19,371 bases of DNA, from positions 1 through 19,371 of the forward strand of contig CAKUJL010000003.1 in assembly GCA_934661715.1 (NCBI GenBank). Reading direction: 5' to 3'. Below, in pieces: positions 1 to 7,308 of the stretch (positions within the stretch are counted from its first letter, which is position 1; the number at the start of each line of letters is the position of its first letter). The notes beneath the pieces were generated by a model. It did not search any database. It was not told where the DNA came from and saw nothing but the letters and a program-made list of their open reading frames with translations. The position numbers were made by a program, and so were the translations under genes. Source of the stretch: an uncultured Oscillospiraceae bacterium (GTDB lineage: Bacteria > Bacillota > Clostridia > Oscillospirales > Oscillospiraceae).

Positions 1-236
1 GGCCCATTTCCTTTGTCGGCATCGCCGTGCCGCACCTGATGAAATCGCTGTTCAAATCGGCAGAGCCTTTGATCATGATCCCGGCCTGTTTTCTGGGCGG
101 CGGCGTGTTCTGCCTGTTCTGCGACCTCATCGCACGCACGGCCTTTGCGCCCACGGAGGTCAGCATCAGCTCGGTCACGGCCATTTTCGGTGCGCCCATT
201 GTCATCTATATGATGATCCATAGAAAGGCGGCGTGA
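1..236 (+). CDS. FecCD/BtuC-family ABC importer permease, C-terminal end (partial)
   Basis: Only the last 77 codons are in the window, read from base 3 to the TGA at 234-236. The stretch begins PISFVGIAVPHL, which matches the conserved ISFVGLxVPH segment of the FecCD/BtuC permease family. It continues through a hydrophobic helix with DLIAR and ends with a TAIFGAPIVIYMMI helix and a short basic tail, the usual C-terminus of these multi-span proteins. Such permeases form the membrane channel for siderophore, haem, cobalamin or cobinamide uptake. The ATPase gene starts one base after the stop, so the two are surely one transporter. Its position in front of a corrin operon suggests corrinoid or cobalt import, but the sequence alone does not fix the substrate. 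The binding protein would lie to the left, outside the window. Confidence 0.9.
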   Translation, partial: PISFVGIAVPHLMKSLFKSAEPLIMIPACFLGGGVFCLFCDLIARTAFAPTEVSISSVTAIFGAPIVIYMMIHRKAA

Positions 237-237
237 G

Positions 238-1020
238 ATGAACGACTATTTGAAAACAGACGCGCTCAGCGTCGGCTACGACGGAAAGGCCCTGATCCGC
301 GACGTCGCGCTTTCGGTGCAGCGCGGAAAAATCGTCACGCTCATCGGCCCCAACGGCTCGGGAAAATCGACCATTCTCAAAACGGTTATCGGTCAGCTTC
401 CGGCCATCACGGGAACCGTCTTTCTGGACGGCGAGGAGATGCGCACCCGCAGCCGCGGCGATATTGCAAGGCGGATGGCCATTTTAATGACCGCCCGCAT
501 GGACCCCGAGCTCATGACCTGCCGCGACGTGGTCAGCTCCGGCCGGTACCCCTACACCGGACGGCTCGGTATTCTGCGGCAGGAGGACAAAAAAATCGTG
601 GAGGAAAGCCTCCGGCAGGTCGACGCGCTCGATTTTTCCGAGCAGCCCTTTCAGGCCGTGAGCGACGGACAGCGGCAGAGAATCCTGCTTGCCAGAGCCC
701 TTTGCCAGCAGCCGGAGCTGATCGTCCTCGACGAGCCGACGAGCTTTCTCGACATCCGCTACAAGCTCGAGCTTCTTTCGATCCTCAAGCGCATGGTGCG
801 CGAAAAGGGGCTGGCGGTTTTGATGTCGCTGCACGAGTTGGAGCTGGCCGCGCGGATATCCGACACGGTTGTCTGCGTCGCCGGAGACCGCATTGACCGC
901 GTGGGCACGCCCGAAGAGATCTTCACCCGCGACTATATCGCCAAACTCTACCACATGGAGCCGGGCAAGTACGATCCTTGCTTTGACTCGCTCGAATTCG
1001 TTCCGGGAGGTTCCAAATGA
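238..1020 (+). CDS. ABC importer ATP-binding protein, FecE/BtuD type
   Basis: This 260-residue cytoplasmic ATPase would power the permease encoded just upstream. Visible motifs are Walker A GPNGSGKST (residues 37-45), an ABC signature VSDGQRQR (141-148), Walker B LIVLDEP (161-167) and the H-loop histidine H199 in SLHEL. The length is normal for the family. Two motifs are variant: the signature reads SDGQ rather than SGGQ, and the Q-loop region (AILMTARMDPELMT, 81-94) carries T-A-R where the glutamine normally sits. The ATG is one base after the permease stop, with an AGAAAGG ribosome site about nine bases upstream. The gene overlaps cbiL by four bases (ATGA). It is probably part of a corrinoid, cobalt or iron-chelate importer; the substrate is inferred from context only. 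Confidence 0.92.
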   Translation: MNDYLKTDALSVGYDGKALIRDVALSVQRGKIVTLIGPNGSGKSTILKTVIGQLPAITGTVFLDGEEMRTRSRGDIARRMAILMTARMDPELMTCRDVVSSGRYPYTGRLGILRQEDKKIVEESLRQVDALDFSEQPFQAVSDGQRQRILLARALCQQPELIVLDEPTSFLDIRYKLELLSILKRMVREKGLAVLMSLHELELAARISDTVVCVAGDRIDRVGTPEEIFTRDYIAKLYHMEPGKYDPCFDSLEFVPGGSK

Positions 1021-1706
1021 AAGACAAGCGCGGAACATTTTACGCCGTCTCCGTCGGCCCCGGAGATCCGGAGCTTCTGACGCTGCGGGCGGTCCGCATT
1101 CTCGAGCGCTGCCCGGTCATCGCCGCGCCGCAGACAAAATCCGGCAAAACGCTGGCGCTGGATATTGCAAAGGGCGCTGTGGATGTAAGCGGCAAGACCA
1201 TCCTTCCCGTCCAGTTTACAATGTCGCACGAAGCTCGCGTGCGCGAAGAAAGCTACCAGAAAATCGCCGCCGCCATCGAAGCGACGCTATCGCAGGGGCT
1301 GGACACGGCGATGGTGAACCTCGGAGACGTAGCCGTTTTTGCAACGGCGTATTATATTCTCGAGCGCATCCGCGAAGACGGCTTTGAAACGCAGATGATC
1401 CCCGGCGTGACGAGCTTTTCCGCCGTCGCGGCCGCGCTTGGGTGCAGCCTCACGGAAATGGACGCGCCGCTTCAGATCATCCCGGCCAGCGCGGATTTAG
1501 ACATTGCGCTCCGGCAGCCCGGCACAAAGGTCCTCATGAAATCCGGCAGCGCCATTCACGAAACAATCGCCGCACTGGAGCGAAACGGGCTGTTAAGCCG
1601 CGCCGCGATGGTGGCCGACTGCGGCCTTCCCACGCAGCAAATTTTCGAAGATCTGTCGCAGCTTCCCGAAACCGTCAGCTATTTTGCAACGATCGTTGTG
1701 CACTGA
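1017..1706 (+). CDS. cbiL: Cobalt-precorrin-2 C20-methyltransferase
   Basis: This 229-residue protein belongs to the tetrapyrrole methylase family and transfers a methyl group from S-adenosylmethionine to C20 of cobalt-precorrin-2, giving cobalt-precorrin-3. Family marks are the N-terminal GPGDPELLTLRA (residues 14-25), the substrate and SAM-binding LGDVAVFAT (102-110) and IPGVTSFSA (128-136). The GDPELLTLRA form and the NLGDVAVF segment fit CbiL/CobI better than the other methylases in this operon. Length is typical. The start ATG overlaps the stop of the upstream ATPase gene and is preceded by a GGGAGG site at 1005-1010. It catalyses the first committed C-methylation of the anaerobic pathway. 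No cobaltochelatase gene lies beside it in this window. Confidence 0.93.
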   Translation: MKDKRGTFYAVSVGPGDPELLTLRAVRILERCPVIAAPQTKSGKTLALDIAKGAVDVSGKTILPVQFTMSHEARVREESYQKIAAAIEATLSQGLDTAMVNLGDVAVFATAYYILERIREDGFETQMIPGVTSFSAVAAALGCSLTEMDAPLQIIPASADLDIALRQPGTKVLMKSGSAIHETIAALERNGLLSRAAMVADCGLPTQQIFEDLSQLPETVSYFATIVVH

Positions 1707-1716
1707 GGAAAAAGAC

Positions 1717-3096
1717 ATGCAGACATTGACTCCCCGCCTCGTTCTCGCCGGAACGAACAGCGGCTGCGGCAAGACGAGCGTCACGTGCGCCGTTTTGCAG
1801 GCACTGGTGAACCGTGGGCTCCAAACCGCCGCCTGCAAATGCGGGCCGGACTACATTGACCCCATGTTCCACAGCCGCGTCATCGGCGCAAAAAGCGCGA
1901 ATCTCGACCCCTTTTTCTTCGACGAAAACACGCTGCGGTATCTTTTGTCGGAGAACGCCTCCGGCTGCGGCGTCACAATCATCGAGGGCGTCATGGGCTA
2001 CTACGACGGTCTGGGCTTGAGCTCCACCCGCGCAAGCACGTTTGAGCTCGCGCAGAAGACGGACAGTCCCGTCGTGCTCATCGTAAACGCACGCGGCGCT
2101 GCACTGTCGCTTCTGGCGGTGATCGAAGGCTTTCTGGCGTTTCAGCCGGAAAATCATATGAAAGGCGTTATCCTGAACGGCTGCACCGCCATGAGCTACG
2201 GCCCGCTTGCAAAAGAGATCGAGCGCCGCTTCCCAATCAAAGCCTGCGGTTTTCTGCCGCGTCTTCCGGAGTGTTCGCTCGAGAGCCGCCACCTCGGCCT
2301 TGTGACCGCCGCGGAAGTTGCGGGTCTCAAGGAAAAGATGCAGCGCCTTGCCGCGGAGGCCGAAAAAAGCATGGACTTAGATGCCCTTCTTTCGATCGCA
2401 AATAGTGCCGCGCCGCTTTCCTTCACCCCGCCAGAGCTCCCGGCGCCGGGGGAGAAGGTTCGCATCGGCGTCGCGCGGGACAAGGCGTTCTGCTTTTTCT
2501 ACGAGGACAGTCTGGGCCTTCTTCGAAAGCTCGGCGCCGAGCTCGTCGATTTCAGCCCGCTCGAGGATGCAAAGCTTCCTGAAAATTTGCAGGGGCTCTA
2601 TCTTCCCGGCGGCTATCCCGAGCTCTACGCGAAAGCGCTCAGCGAAAACAAAACCATGCGCGAAAGCGTCAGAAACGCGGTCTTGTCCGGTCTTCCGTGC
2701 ATCGCCGAATGCGGCGGGTTCATGTACCTGACCGAGAAAATCGGCGAATTCCCAATGGCAGGCGCACTGCCGGGGCGCTGCTTTGACACAGGAAAGCTCA
2801 CGCGCTTCGGCTATGTGACCCTGAGCGCCGAACGCGGCAATCTTTTATGCGGCGCGGGAGAGACCATTCCCGCGCACGAATTTCACCACTGGGACGCGGA
2901 AAAGACCGGCGACGGCTTCACCGCGCAAAAACCCTCCGGAAAATCCTGGCCCTGCGTCGTCACAACCGACACCCTCTACGCGGGCTTCCCGCATTTTCAT
3001 TTTTACGCCAATGTATCGTTTGCCGTCCGGTTTCTGGACGCGTGCCGAAAGGAGCTAACCCGCCATGCTGGAACAGATTCGCCCCATGGACATTGA
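1717..3096 (+). CDS. cbiA: Cobyrinate a,c-diamide synthase
   Basis: This 459-residue, two-domain amidotransferase uses ATP and glutamine to amidate the a and c side chains of cobyrinate. The N-terminal ATPase domain has the P-loop AGTNSGCGKTS (11-21) and the family segment KCGPDYIDPMFH (41-52). The C-terminal class I-like glutaminase domain has LYLPGGYPELY (294-304), the nucleophile C332 in ECGG, and histidine-rich segments HEFHHWD (387-393) and PHFHF (425-429) that include the likely catalytic histidine. The reading frame stays open back to 1684, but the ATG at 1717 is chosen because GAGGA at 1705-1709 sits seven bases before it and the homologous N-terminus begins just after. It starts 10 bases after the cbiL stop. 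Its 3' end overlaps cbiC by 32 bases. Confidence 0.94.
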   Translation: MQTLTPRLVLAGTNSGCGKTSVTCAVLQALVNRGLQTAACKCGPDYIDPMFHSRVIGAKSANLDPFFFDENTLRYLLSENASGCGVTIIEGVMGYYDGLGLSSTRASTFELAQKTDSPVVLIVNARGAALSLLAVIEGFLAFQPENHMKGVILNGCTAMSYGPLAKEIERRFPIKACGFLPRLPECSLESRHLGLVTAAEVAGLKEKMQRLAAEAEKSMDLDALLSIANSAAPLSFTPPELPAPGEKVRIGVARDKAFCFFYEDSLGLLRKLGAELVDFSPLEDAKLPENLQGLYLPGGYPELYAKALSENKTMRESVRNAVLSGLPCIAECGGFMYLTEKIGEFPMAGALPGRCFDTGKLTRFGYVTLSAERGNLLCGAGETIPAHEFHHWDAEKTGDGFTAQKPSGKSWPCVVTTDTLYAGFPHFHFYANVSFAVRFLDACRKELTRHAGTDSPHGH

Positions 3097-3691
3097 AAAA
3101 CGCAGCTTCGAGATCATCACAGAGCTTCTGGGCGATCGGAAGCTCGAGCCGGAAAACGAGCTCGTCATCAAGCGGGCCATCCACACGACCGCCGATTTTG
3201 ACTACGCGGACAATCTCGTCTTTTCCCCGCACGCCGTGAAAAAGGGTATCGAAGCGCTTAGGAATGGCTGCGACATCGTCACCGACACGCAGATGGCAAA
3301 AGCGGGCATCAACAAGACGATCCTCGCAAGTCTCGGCGGAGAGGTGCACTGCTTTATGGCGGACGCCGACGTCGCCGAAGAGGCCAAACAGCGCGGCGTG
3401 ACGCGGGCGCTCGTGTCGATGGAAAAGGCCGCAGAGCTTAAAAAGCCCTGCATCTTCGCCATCGGAAACGCGCCGACGGCGCTGGTCTCGCTCGAGCATC
3501 TGATGGAGGAAGGAAAGCTCTCTCCCGCGCTCATCATCGGCGTTCCGGTCGGCTTTGTAAACGTTGTGGAAAGCAAAGAGCTGCTGATCGAAAAGGCGCT
3601 CTCCCCCTACATCATCGCCCGCGGACGAAAGGGCGGCAGCAACGTCGCCGCGGCCATCTGCAACGCGATGCTCTACCAGATCAGGCGCTGA
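3065..3691 (+). CDS. cbiC: Cobalt-precorrin-8 methylmutase
   Basis: This 208-residue enzyme moves the methyl group from C11 to C12 of cobalt-precorrin-8 to give cobyrinate. Marks of the CbiC/CobH family are IEKRSFEII (10-18), the conserved active-site histidine H40 in RAIHTTADFDY, GNAPTAL (134-140), GVPVGFVNVVESKE (159-172) and RGRKGGSNVAAA near the C-terminus. The chosen ATG lies 32 bases inside the end of cbiA and is backed by GGAG at 3051-3054, ten bases upstream. Starting there keeps the residues that align with the usual family N-terminus. A later in-frame ATG at 3086 would remove them. The stop is directly followed by the cbiD start, so translation is probably coupled. Confidence 0.94.
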   Translation: MLEQIRPMDIEKRSFEIITELLGDRKLEPENELVIKRAIHTTADFDYADNLVFSPHAVKKGIEALRNGCDIVTDTQMAKAGINKTILASLGGEVHCFMADADVAEEAKQRGVTRALVSMEKAAELKKPCIFAIGNAPTALVSLEHLMEEGKLSPALIIGVPVGFVNVVESKELLIEKALSPYIIARGRKGGSNVAAAICNAMLYQIRR

Positions 3692-4819
3692 ATGGACGAA
3701 TACATCATCAAAGACGGCAAAAAGCTTCGTCTGGGCTACACGACCGGCTCCTGCGCGGCGGCGGCTTCGAAGGCGGCGGCCTTCATGCTCCTGACCGGAA
3801 AGAGAAAAGACGCCATCGATCTTCTCACGCCGAAGGGCATTGCGCTGCATCTGCCGGTCGAGGCAATCTGCATGACAGAAGACGAGGTCACCTGCGCCAT
3901 CCGCAAAGACAGCGGAGACGACCCCGACGCCACGCGGGACACGCTTATCTTTGCCTCCGTCCGAAAAAAGGACGCACCCGGCATCACCATTGACGCAGGC
4001 CCCGGCGTTGGGCGCGTGACCAAACGCGGGCTTGACCAGCCGGTCGGCGCGGCGGCGATCAACTCGGTACCAAGACGGATGATCGAGGAAAATGTCCGCG
4101 AGGTCTGCCGTCTTTGCGACTACGCGGGCGGGCTGGACATCGTCATTTCCGTCCCCGGCGGCGAAGCGCTTGCCAGAAAGACGTTCAACCCCCGCCTCGG
4201 CATTGTGGGCGGCATTTCCATTCTCGGCACGACCGGCATCGTCGAGCCCATGAGCGAACAGGCCCTTGTTGACACCATCCGCGTCGAGCTGCGCCAGCGG
4301 CGGGAAAACGGGGCGGATTACGTCCTGCTCACGCCCGGAAACTACGGCGCGGACTTTATCAAAGACACCATCGGCCTGGACCCACGCACCGCCGTTCTGA
4401 CGAGCAATTTCATCGGCGACGCGCTGGAGCTCTGCAAGGAGCTGGGCTTTCAAGGTGCGCTTCTCATCGGCCACATCGGAAAGCTTGTGAAGCTCGCGGG
4501 CGGCATGTGGAACACGCACTCAAAATTCGGCGACTGCCGGATGGAGCTTTTAGCGGCGCACGCCGCCGCGCTTGGACTTTCCAGCGAAAAAACGAACGAG
4601 CTGCTGCAAAGCGTCATGTGTGACGACGCGCTTCGCATTTTGCGGGAAGAGGGGCTGTATGAGGCCGTTCTTTCGCGGATAGCAGAGCGCATCGAAGCGC
4701 AGCTGCGTCACAAATGCGGCGAAATGCGAGTCGGCGCGATGGTTTTTTCGAAGGAATACGGGCTTTTGTGCCGGACAAGTCTTGCGCAGACGCTGCTCAA
4801 TCAAATCATGGAGGAATAG
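3692..4819 (+). CDS. cbiD: Cobalt-precorrin-5B C1-methyltransferase
   Basis: This 375-residue enzyme methylates C1 of cobalt-precorrin-5B, giving cobalt-precorrin-6A. It is a marker of the anaerobic pathway and does not belong to the tetrapyrrole methylase family of its neighbours. Visible family segments are RLGYTTGSCAAAASKAA (13-29), KDSGDDPDATRDT (72-84), GPGVGRVTKRGL (103-114) and, further on, GHIGKLVKLAGGMWNTHS. The length is normal. The ATG begins immediately after the cbiC stop with only a weak AGG upstream, so re-initiation after cbiC is likely. Its last codons carry the GGAGGA ribosome site used by cbiF. Confidence 0.96.
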   Translation: MDEYIIKDGKKLRLGYTTGSCAAAASKAAAFMLLTGKRKDAIDLLTPKGIALHLPVEAICMTEDEVTCAIRKDSGDDPDATRDTLIFASVRKKDAPGITIDAGPGVGRVTKRGLDQPVGAAAINSVPRRMIEENVREVCRLCDYAGGLDIVISVPGGEALARKTFNPRLGIVGGISILGTTGIVEPMSEQALVDTIRVELRQRRENGADYVLLTPGNYGADFIKDTIGLDPRTAVLTSNFIGDALELCKELGFQGALLIGHIGKLVKLAGGMWNTHSKFGDCRMELLAAHAAALGLSSEKTNELLQSVMCDDALRILREEGLYEAVLSRIAERIEAQLRHKCGEMRVGAMVFSKEYGLLCRTSLAQTLLNQIMEE

Positions 4820-4821
4820 CT

Positions 4822-5577
4822 ATGGTACATTTTGTCGGCGCCGGAAGCGGCGCGGTCGATCTCATCACGGTTCGCGGCGCAAAGCTGCTCGGTGAAGCGG
4901 ACGTGATCATCTACGCGGGCTCGCTTGTAAACCCGGCGCTTCTTTCCTACGCAAAAAAAGACTGCGAGATCCACAACAGCGCCAAAATGACGCTCGAAGA
5001 GGTGATCTCCGTCATCGAAAAAGCCGAGGCCGCGGGCAAGACCACCGTCCGCCTGCACACCGGAGACTCGAGCATCTACGGCGCTGTGCGCGAGCAGTTT
5101 GACGAGCTGGAAAAACGGTCGATCGCCTATGATGTCTGCCCCGGTGTGAGCGCCTTCTGCGGCGCGGCGGCGGCGCTTCGCGCGGAGTATACGCTCCCGA
5201 ACGTCAGCCAGTCGGTCATCATCACAAGAGCCGCGGGTAAAACGCCCGTTCCCGAGCGCGAGTCCATCCGCTCTTTGGCTGCACATCAGGCGACGATGGT
5301 GCTCTTTCTCAGCACGTCTCTGACCGAAACGCTTCAGGAAGACCTGCTTGCGGGCGGTTACAGCGAAGATACGCCTGCCGCCGTCGTCTTCAAGGCCACG
5401 TGGCCCGAGGAAAAGATTTTCCGCTGCACGGTGGGTACACTCCATGAGACCGTGACAAAGAATAATCTCACGAAGACGTCTCTTATTGTCGTGGGCGGCT
5501 GTCTGGGAGACGCGTATATGCGCTCGCTTCTCTATGACCCGGCCTTTACGACCGAGTTCCGCGAGGCGTCCAGGTGA
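4822..5577 (+). CDS. cbiF: Cobalt-precorrin-4 C11-methyltransferase
   Basis: This 251-residue tetrapyrrole methylase makes cobalt-precorrin-5A by methylating C11 with S-adenosylmethionine. It shows VGAGSGAVDLITVRG (5-19), YAGSLVNP (31-38), the HTGDSSIYGA segment (79-88) and CPGVSAF (106-112). The YAGSLV and GDSSIYGA forms are typical of CbiF/CobM. The frame is open upstream to 4714, but the ATG at 4822 is the start: GGAGGA at 4810-4815 precedes it, and the SAM-binding loop begins only a few residues later. It lies two bases after the cbiD stop and overlaps the GTG start of cbiG by four bases. Confidence 0.95.
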   Translation: MVHFVGAGSGAVDLITVRGAKLLGEADVIIYAGSLVNPALLSYAKKDCEIHNSAKMTLEEVISVIEKAEAAGKTTVRLHTGDSSIYGAVREQFDELEKRSIAYDVCPGVSAFCGAAAALRAEYTLPNVSQSVIITRAAGKTPVPERESIRSLAAHQATMVLFLSTSLTETLQEDLLAGGYSEDTPAAVVFKATWPEEKIFRCTVGTLHETVTKNNLTKTSLIVVGGCLGDAYMRSLLYDPAFTTEFREASR

Positions 5578-6584
5578 CCGCCGCCGTCTTCTGCTACAGC
5601 AGAACCGGAATCGAGACGGCCAAGCGTGTCAAAGCGCTTCTTCCGGATACGGACGCCGTGCTTTACACGATGGAGCGCTTCGCCGAGCCGGGCTTTCTGC
5701 CGCTTCAAAAAAGCGTGTACGGCCTCGAATTTTCGCGGAGGGACGCGCTCATTTTCGTTGGTGCGGCGGGCATTGCCGTGCGGGAGATCGCGCCCTTTGT
5801 CCGCGATAAGAAGACAGACCCGGCGGTTCTCAGCATCGACGAGCGGGCCAATTTCGTCATTCCGCTTCTCTCGGGGCACATCGGCGGGGCAAACCGGCTT
5901 GCAGTCGCGCTTGCCAATGCGCTCGGCGCGGTGGCTGTCATCACCACGGCGACGGATGTAAACGGGAAATTTGCCGTCGACGAATTTGCCGCGCGAAACG
6001 GCTGCGTGATCTCCGACATGCAGCTGGCGAAATCCTTTGCCGCCGCAATTTTAGAGCGCGACCTGCCGCTTCAAAGCGCGTTTCCGATCATATCTTCGCT
6101 TCCCGGCGGCGTTATTCCGGGCGATGCGGGAGACTTCGGGGTCTATATCGGCTGCGATGTGAAAACCCCGTTTGAAAAAACGCTGCGCCTCGTTCCCAGA
6201 AAGCTTCGCGTCGGCGTCGGCTGCCGCAGAGGAACGCCGGAAGAGGCCATCGAAGCGGCCATCCGGGACGTTTTCGCAGAGAACCGGCTCGATCTTCGCG
6301 CCATTTCCGGCGTTTTTTCGATCGATCTCAAGAAAAACGAGGCGGGGCTTCTGGCCGCGTGCCGGAAAAACGGCTGGCCCGTCCGGTTTTATTCCGCCGA
6401 ACAGCTAAGAGCCGTTCCCGGAGACTTTACGAGATCTGAATTCGTTTCGTCCGTGACGGGCGTTGACAATGTGTGCGAACGCGCCGCTTTACTTGGTGCG
6501 CAGACGCTTCTTGTGAGAAAAACGGCGCTGCGCGGCGTGACCGTCGCCGCTGCGCTGGAGCATTGGGAGGTAGACTTTGGGTAA
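5574..6584 (+). CDS. cbiG: Cobalt-precorrin-5A hydrolase
   Basis: This 336-residue protein opens the delta-lactone of cobalt-precorrin-5A and releases the two-carbon fragment as acetaldehyde, giving cobalt-precorrin-5B. It has the full CbiG layout: an N-terminal domain starting AAVFCYSRTGIETA (3-16), a central segment LLSGHIGGANRLA (98-110) with TATDVNGKFAVDEFA (125-139), and a C-terminal domain with GVGCRRGTPEEAIEAAI (214-230) and TGVDNVCERAALLGA (295-309). All three parts are intact. The start is GTG, sharing GTGA with the cbiF stop, with GAGG at 5563-5566. Together with CbiD it marks the oxygen-independent route. Confidence 0.95.
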   Translation: MTAAVFCYSRTGIETAKRVKALLPDTDAVLYTMERFAEPGFLPLQKSVYGLEFSRRDALIFVGAAGIAVREIAPFVRDKKTDPAVLSIDERANFVIPLLSGHIGGANRLAVALANALGAVAVITTATDVNGKFAVDEFAARNGCVISDMQLAKSFAAAILERDLPLQSAFPIISSLPGGVIPGDAGDFGVYIGCDVKTPFEKTLRLVPRKLRVGVGCRRGTPEEAIEAAIRDVFAENRLDLRAISGVFSIDLKKNEAGLLAACRKNGWPVRFYSAEQLRAVPGDFTRSEFVSSVTGVDNVCERAALLGAQTLLVRKTALRGVTVAAALEHWEVDFG

Positions 6585-7308
6585 GGTATTTGTGGTGGGC
6601 ATCGGCCCCGGTAATTTTGAAAACATGACCATCCGCGCGGACCGTGCGCTTTCGTCCTGCGACGCAATCGTGGGCTACCCGGTCTACGTCGATCTCGTCA
6701 AAAACCGTTATCCCGGAAAGGAGCTCCACGCGACGCCCATGACGCAGGAGGTCCAGCGCTGCAAGCTTGCACTGGAGCTTGCGCGGGCGGGGAAAACCGC
6801 CTGCGTCGTCTGCTCCGGAGACAGCGGCATTTACGGCATGGCGGCGCTCATTTTTGAGCTGCGCGGCGAAAATGCCGAACCGGAGGTGGAAGTCGTGCCG
6901 GGTCTGACGGCCGCTTGCAGCGGCGGGGCGGTGCTCGGTGCGCCGCTGACGCACGATTTTGCCGTGATCAGTCTTTCTGACCGGCTGACCCCGTGGGAGA
7001 AAATTGAACGCAGGCTCCTGGCTGCGGCGGAGGCGGATTTTTCGATCGCGATCTATAACCCCGCCAGCCACGGTCGGCCCGAGCACTTAAAAAAGGCGTG
7101 CGAAATTCTGCTGCGCGTCCTGCCCGAGACGAGAATCTGCGGCATTGTCCGGAACATCGGCCGCGATGGCGAAAGCTGCCGTATTCTGACGTTGGGTGAG
7201 CTCAAGGACACGGAAGTGGATATGTTCTGCACCGTTTTTGTCGGAAACAGCAGCACGAAGGCGCTGTCTGGCGCCCTCGTCACGCCCAGAGGATACCGGC
7301 ATGTATAA
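6577..7308 (+). CDS. cbiH: Cobalt-precorrin-3 (precorrin-3B) C17-methyltransferase
   Basis: This 243-residue tetrapyrrole methylase catalyses the ring-contraction step, methylating C17 of cobalt-precorrin-3 to give cobalt-precorrin-4 with its delta-lactone. It shows VGIGPGNFENMTIRA (7-21), CSGDSGIYGMA (79-89), VVPGLTAACSG (106-116) and the diagnostic LSDRLTPWEKIERRL (133-147), followed by AIYNPASHGRP. No iron-sulphur extension is present. The start is a TTG at 6577 inside the last codons of cbiG, backed by GGGAGG seven bases upstream; no in-frame ATG lies near enough to be better. The gene overlaps the next one by eight bases. Confidence 0.94.
   Translation: MGKVFVVGIGPGNFENMTIRADRALSSCDAIVGYPVYVDLVKNRYPGKELHATPMTQEVQRCKLALELARAGKTACVVCSGDSGIYGMAALIFELRGENAEPEVEVVPGLTAACSGGAVLGAPLTHDFAVISLSDRLTPWEKIERRLLAAAEADFSIAIYNPASHGRPEHLKKACEILLRVLPETRICGIVRNIGRDGESCRILTLGELKDTEVDMFCTVFVGNSSTKALSGALVTPRGYRHV

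Noticed and set aside
2960..4519. Long open frame of 519 codons on the - strand
   Set aside because: It lies antisense to the ends of cbiA, cbiC and cbiD, is low-complexity and rich in R, D, G and A, and has no recognisable motif. Long antisense frames are expected in GC-rich coding DNA.
7196..7300. Upstream extension of the cbiJ frame
   Set aside because: It is fully inside cbiH in another frame. The ATG at 7301 has a good ribosome site, and the dinucleotide-binding motif starts six residues later.
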